From Faecousia sp. (GTDB lineage Bacteria > Bacillota > Clostridia > Oscillospirales > Oscillospiraceae), in NCBI GenBank assembly GCA_029258495.1, contig JARHYV010000044.1:1-7978 (forward strand): 7,978 nt of DNA, read 5' to 3'. The translations under genes were made by a program, and so were the position numbers. Below, piece by piece: positions 5,627-7,978 of this stretch. The number at the start of each line of letters is the position of its first letter. Position 1 is the first letter of the stretch. The notes below the pieces were generated by a model. It ran no database searches. It was given only the letters and a program-made list of their open reading frames with translations, and had not been told where the DNA came from.

Positions 5627-6187
5627 ATGAAAGATTCCACATATAAGCTTATTGTAACCCTTTTGGTGCTGACGATCATTATCGGCGGCGGTGTGCTGCT
5701 GTATCAGCAGCTGGCAGGCTCTGTTTCTCTGGATAACCAGATGCAGGGCGGTGAGAATACCACCCAAAACTACGCACCGGACTTTTCCTTTGTGGATGGG
5801 GATGGCGCAGAGCATCGGCTTTCTGAGTATAGAGGCAAGCCTGTGATTTTGAATTTCTGGGCAAGCTGGTGCGGCCCCTGCAAGCTGGAGATGCCTCATT
5901 TCCAGGCGGCTTGGGACACCTATGCAGAGCAGATCCAGTTCCTGATGGTCAATGTGTCCAGCGGTATGGGGGACAGCAGGGAAAAGTCCTCCAAATTCCT
6001 GACAGATGGAAATTATACCTTCCCTGTATTTTATGATGACAGCTCTGAAGGAACCATCGCATATGGACTCAGAGGCGTTCCTATGACGGTATTCATTGAT
6101 GCTGAGGGTTATATCCAGAATGTTGCAAGAGGAATGCTGTCGAAAGACCAGCTGGAAAACGCAATCCAGTCCCTGCTGTCTGATTGA
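5627..6187 (+). CDS. Membrane-anchored TlpA/ResA-like thioredoxin
   Basis: A 186-residue thioredoxin-fold protein with a single N-terminal hydrophobic segment (about 8-27) that acts as a membrane anchor or signal peptide. There is no cysteine there, so it is not a lipoprotein. The catalytic domain begins near APDFSF (residue 50) and contains FWASWCGPCKLEMP with the redox pair C82/C85, and the cis-proline loop GVPMT (P152). These mark the TlpA/ResA/AhpC-TSA branch, expected to work as an extracytoplasmic disulfide reductase. Its ribosome binding site AAGGAG (5613-5618) overlaps the ccdA stop codon, so the two genes are translated from one message, and CcdA is its likely electron donor. The client could be extracytoplasmic cysteine proteins or a methionine sulfoxide reductase; none is encoded here. 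No terminator follows the gene, so read-through into metY is possible. Confidence 0.92.
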   Translation: MKDSTYKLIVTLLVLTIIIGGGVLLYQQLAGSVSLDNQMQGGENTTQNYAPDFSFVDGDGAEHRLSEYRGKPVILNFWASWCGPCKLEMPHFQAAWDTYAEQIQFLMVNVSSGMGDSREKSSKFLTDGNYTFPVFYDDSSEGTIAYGLRGVPMTVFIDAEGYIQNVARGMLSKDQLENAIQSLLSD

Positions 6188-6212
6188 CAAATATCCCCAA
6201 TGTCGGTAAAAT
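6184..6212 (+). promoter_or_regulatory. Strong consensus promoter for metY-metA, -35 overlapping the upstream stop codon
   Basis: TTGACA (6184-6189), a perfect -35, and TAAAAT (6207-6212), one base from the -10 consensus, are separated by 17 bp. The stop codon of the thioredoxin gene (TGA, 6185-6187) lies inside the -35 hexamer. Transcription would begin near 6219, about 26 bases before the metY ATG. That is too short for a SAM riboswitch or T-box leader. The leader can form a small bulged stem (6217-6225 with 6229-6235) that touches the ribosome binding site. Confidence 0.7.
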
Positions 6213-6232
6213 AGTTCTCATCAAATACTTTT

Positions 6233-6239
6233 GAGGTGA
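6233..6239 (+). promoter_or_regulatory. metY: Ribosome binding site that fixes the metY start
   Basis: GAGGTGA matches the 3' end of 16S rRNA over seven bases and lies five bases before the ATG at 6245. The in-frame GTG at 6236-6238 is part of this site and has no good site of its own, so the ATG is the better start. Confidence 0.8.
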
Positions 6240-6244
6240 CAACT

Positions 6245-7531
6245 ATGGATTCTAAGTTTCATACGGAAACACTATGCATTCAGGCAGGATATGCACCTGC
6301 TAACGGAGAACCGCGCCAGATCCCCATTTGTCAGAGCACAACATTCAAATATGCGACCTCTGAGGATATGGGAAAGCTGTTCGATCTGGAGGCAGAGGGC
6401 TATTTTTATTCCCGACTTGCCAATCCGACCTGTGATGCAGTTGCTCGTAAAATAGCGGCTTTGGAAGGCGGCACGGCCGCAATGCTGACAGGCTCTGGGC
6501 AGTCGGCCAATTTTCTTGCGGTCTTTAATATTGCCTCCTGCGGAGATCACATCGTTTCCAGTTCCGCAATCTACGGCGGCAGTTTCAATCTTTTCGGTGT
6601 GACCATGAAACGCATGGGCATTGATGTCACCTTTGTAAGCCCTGATTGCACAGCGGAAGAGCTGGACGCGGCTTTTCAGGATAACACAAAGGCTGTCTTC
6701 GGTGAAACCATTTCCAATCCGGCACTGGCGGTTCTGGATATTGAGAAGTTTGCGGATGCAGCGCATCGTCACGGAGTGCCTCTGATCGTAGATAATACAT
6801 TTGCGACACCGGTGAACTGCCGTCCCTTTGAATGGGGGGCTGATATCGTGACCCACTCCACCACAAAGTACATGGATGGTCATGCAGCGGCGCTAGGCGG
6901 TGTCATCGTGGACAGCGGCAGATTTGATTGGACAAAGTATCCTGAGCGTTTTCCGGGGCTGTGTACGCCGGATGAAAGCTACCATGGTGTCACCTATACC
7001 GAGCGTTTCGGCTTGGAAGGGGCATACATCACCAAATGCACGGCACAGCTGATGCGTGATCTGGGATGTGTGCAGTCTCCGCAGAATGCCTTTTATCTGA
7101 ATTTGGGCTTGGAGAGCCTGCCTCTTCGTGTGCGTCAGCATTGTGCCAATGCTATGGCGATCGCCCGGTTCCTGAAAAACCACGATAAGGTCGCTTGGGT
7201 CAGATACTGCGGTTTGGAAGGGGATCCGTACTATGAGCTCGCCCGGAAGTACCTGCCGAACGGCTCCTGCGGTGTGATTTCCTTCGGCCTAAAGGGAGGT
7301 CGTCAGGCGGCTGAGGTGTTTATGAAACATCTGAAACTGGGGTCTATCGAGACCCATGTGGCCGACTCCAGAACCTGTTGTCTGCATCCGGCCAGCACCA
7401 CGCATCGTCAGATGACGGATGCGGAGCTGGATGCAGCAGGAGTGGGAGCTGACCTGATCCGTCTTAGCTGCGGCATCGAGAATGCCGAGGATCTGATCGA
7501 AGATCTGGCTCAGGCAATCGAGAATGTATGA
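6245..7531 (+). CDS. metY: O-acetylhomoserine sulfhydrylase (O-acetylhomoserine aminocarboxypropyltransferase)
   Basis: A PLP-dependent cytosolic enzyme of the Cys/Met metabolism family. It replaces the acetyl group of O-acetylhomoserine with sulfide to give homocysteine. Its length of 428 residues from ATG 6245 is typical of MetY and longer than the roughly 380-400 of MetB/MetC/MetZ types. Recognisable elements are the N-terminal FHTETLCIQAGY, YSRLANPTCDAVARKIAALEGG, the phosphate-binding GSGQSAN, Y110 in AIYGG (cofactor ring stacking), D183 in IVDNTFATP, and the Schiff-base lysine K208 in THSTTKYMDGH. The inserted segment SGRFDWTKYPERFPG (about 222-236) is typical of MetY. The C-terminal HPASTTHRQ and IRLSCGIENAEDLIEDL complete the family pattern. 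The cognate acyl donor enzyme, metA, starts 15 bp downstream. The specific MetY call over methionine gamma-lyase rests on the insert, the length and the metA neighbour. Confidence 0.95.
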   Translation: MDSKFHTETLCIQAGYAPANGEPRQIPICQSTTFKYATSEDMGKLFDLEAEGYFYSRLANPTCDAVARKIAALEGGTAAMLTGSGQSANFLAVFNIASCGDHIVSSSAIYGGSFNLFGVTMKRMGIDVTFVSPDCTAEELDAAFQDNTKAVFGETISNPALAVLDIEKFADAAHRHGVPLIVDNTFATPVNCRPFEWGADIVTHSTTKYMDGHAAALGGVIVDSGRFDWTKYPERFPGLCTPDESYHGVTYTERFGLEGAYITKCTAQLMRDLGCVQSPQNAFYLNLGLESLPLRVRQHCANAMAIARFLKNHDKVAWVRYCGLEGDPYYELARKYLPNGSCGVISFGLKGGRQAAEVFMKHLKLGSIETHVADSRTCCLHPASTTHRQMTDAELDAAGVGADLIRLSCGIENAEDLIEDLAQAIENV

Positions 7532-7546
7532 TTAGGAGGGGTTACA

Positions 7547-7978
7547 GTGCCCATTCAGATCCCAAATGATCTGCCGGCAGCCCAGACACTGCATCAGGAA
7601 AATATCTTTGTGATCAGCGAACAAAGGGCTTGTATGCAGGACATCCGTCCGCTTGAGATCCTTTTGCTCAACCTGATGCCTACGAAGATTGTAACAGAAA
7701 CACAGCTTTCCAGACTTCTCGGAAACACACCTTTGCAGGTTCAGCTGGAGCTGATGACCATGTCCTCCCACAGCAGTAAAAATGTATCCCAGGATCACCT
7801 CCTGAATTTTTACAAGACCTTTGATGAGGTGAAACATCGCAAGTTTGATGGGATGGTCATCACCGGCGCGCCTGTTGAACAGATGGAATTTGAACAGGTG
7901 GATTATTGGACGGAGCTATGCCAAATCATGGAATGGAGCAAGACACATGTCCATTCCACCCTGCACATATGCTGGGGC
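7547..7978 (+). CDS. metA: Homoserine O-acetyltransferase, MetA family (3' end outside the window)
   Basis: The open frame from GTG 7547 runs to the window edge (144 codons) and matches the N-terminal half of MetA/HTS, normally about 305 residues. Conserved stretches include MPIQIPNDLPA, ENIFVISEQRA, DIRPLEILLLNLMPTK, TETQLSRLLGNTPLQV, KTFDEV and STLHICWG. C142 is the catalytic nucleophile position and is the third-last residue visible. Residue 111 is Glu (in TGAPVEQMEFE). In this family Glu111 has been linked to acetyl-CoA use and Gly111 to succinyl-CoA use, so this should be an acetyltransferase, in keeping with the metY partner. The GTG start is supported by AGGAGG at 7534-7539, seven bases upstream, and by the family N-terminus beginning MPI. 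The gap to metY is only 15 bp, so the two are an operon. It is cut by the window edge, not shown to be truncated in the genome. Confidence 0.95.
   Translation, partial: MPIQIPNDLPAAQTLHQENIFVISEQRACMQDIRPLEILLLNLMPTKIVTETQLSRLLGNTPLQVQLELMTMSSHSSKNVSQDHLLNFYKTFDEVKHRKFDGMVITGAPVEQMEFEQVDYWTELCQIMEWSKTHVHSTLHICWG

Noticed and set aside
4967..6190. 407-codon minus-strand open frame opposite ccdA and the thioredoxin gene
   Set aside because: It is long but antisense to two unmistakable genes. The His- and Gln-rich translation is typical of a reversed coding sequence.
7532..7837. 101-codon minus-strand open frame opposite the start of metA
   Set aside because: The plus strand encodes a clear MetA; the minus frame is a shadow.

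Overview
The window looks like a chromosomal housekeeping segment from an anaerobic Bacillota, most likely a gut-type member of class Clostridia. This is inferred from strong AGGAGG-type ribosome binding sites, sigma-A-like promoters, intermediate base composition, and the gene content: an Xaa-His dipeptidase of the PepD type, a short DtxR-like regulator, a CcdA/TlpA pair, and MetY with an acetyl-type MetA. No species-level marker is present. I see no tRNA, rRNA, CRISPR array, intact transposase or phage gene.

Layout. (1) The first 125 bases are the 3' end of an unidentified gene. It is followed 17 bp later by pepD, a cytoplasmic M20-family dipeptidase, and the two are probably co-transcribed. 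(2) A 303-bp gap (1589-1891) contains three abutting hairpins, an 18-bp palindrome that could be an operator, and a promoter. It leads into a 124-aa DtxR/MntR-family metal-dependent repressor, which is followed by two stem-loops, the second a likely terminator. (3) A minus-strand gene (2367-3341), convergent with the repressor, encodes an unrecognised membrane protein with paired CxxC motifs. (4) A divergent plus-strand gene (3627-4856) encodes an M28-type zinc aminopeptidase with a PA domain and no signal peptide, closed by a strong intrinsic terminator. (5) ccdA and a TlpA/ResA-like thioredoxin form a two-gene operon for moving reducing power across the membrane. (6) metY and metA follow. 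Their promoter has its -35 hexamer overlapping the stop codon of the thioredoxin gene. metA runs off the window just after its catalytic Cys142.

How the genes work together. MetA carries Glu111, the residue linked to acetyl-CoA use, and MetY is O-acetylhomoserine sulfhydrylase. Together they make homocysteine from homoserine, acetyl-CoA and sulfide without transsulfuration. CcdA and the TlpA-like protein would pass electrons from cytosolic thioredoxin to extracytoplasmic disulfides. The two peptidases are probably peptide-salvage enzymes but are not transcriptionally linked to each other.

No clearly new multi-gene system is visible. The points most worth checking are the hairpin cluster at 1601-1737, the candidate metal-regulator operator at 1773-1790, the unknown CxxC membrane protein, and the unusual ligand set of the DtxR-like regulator.
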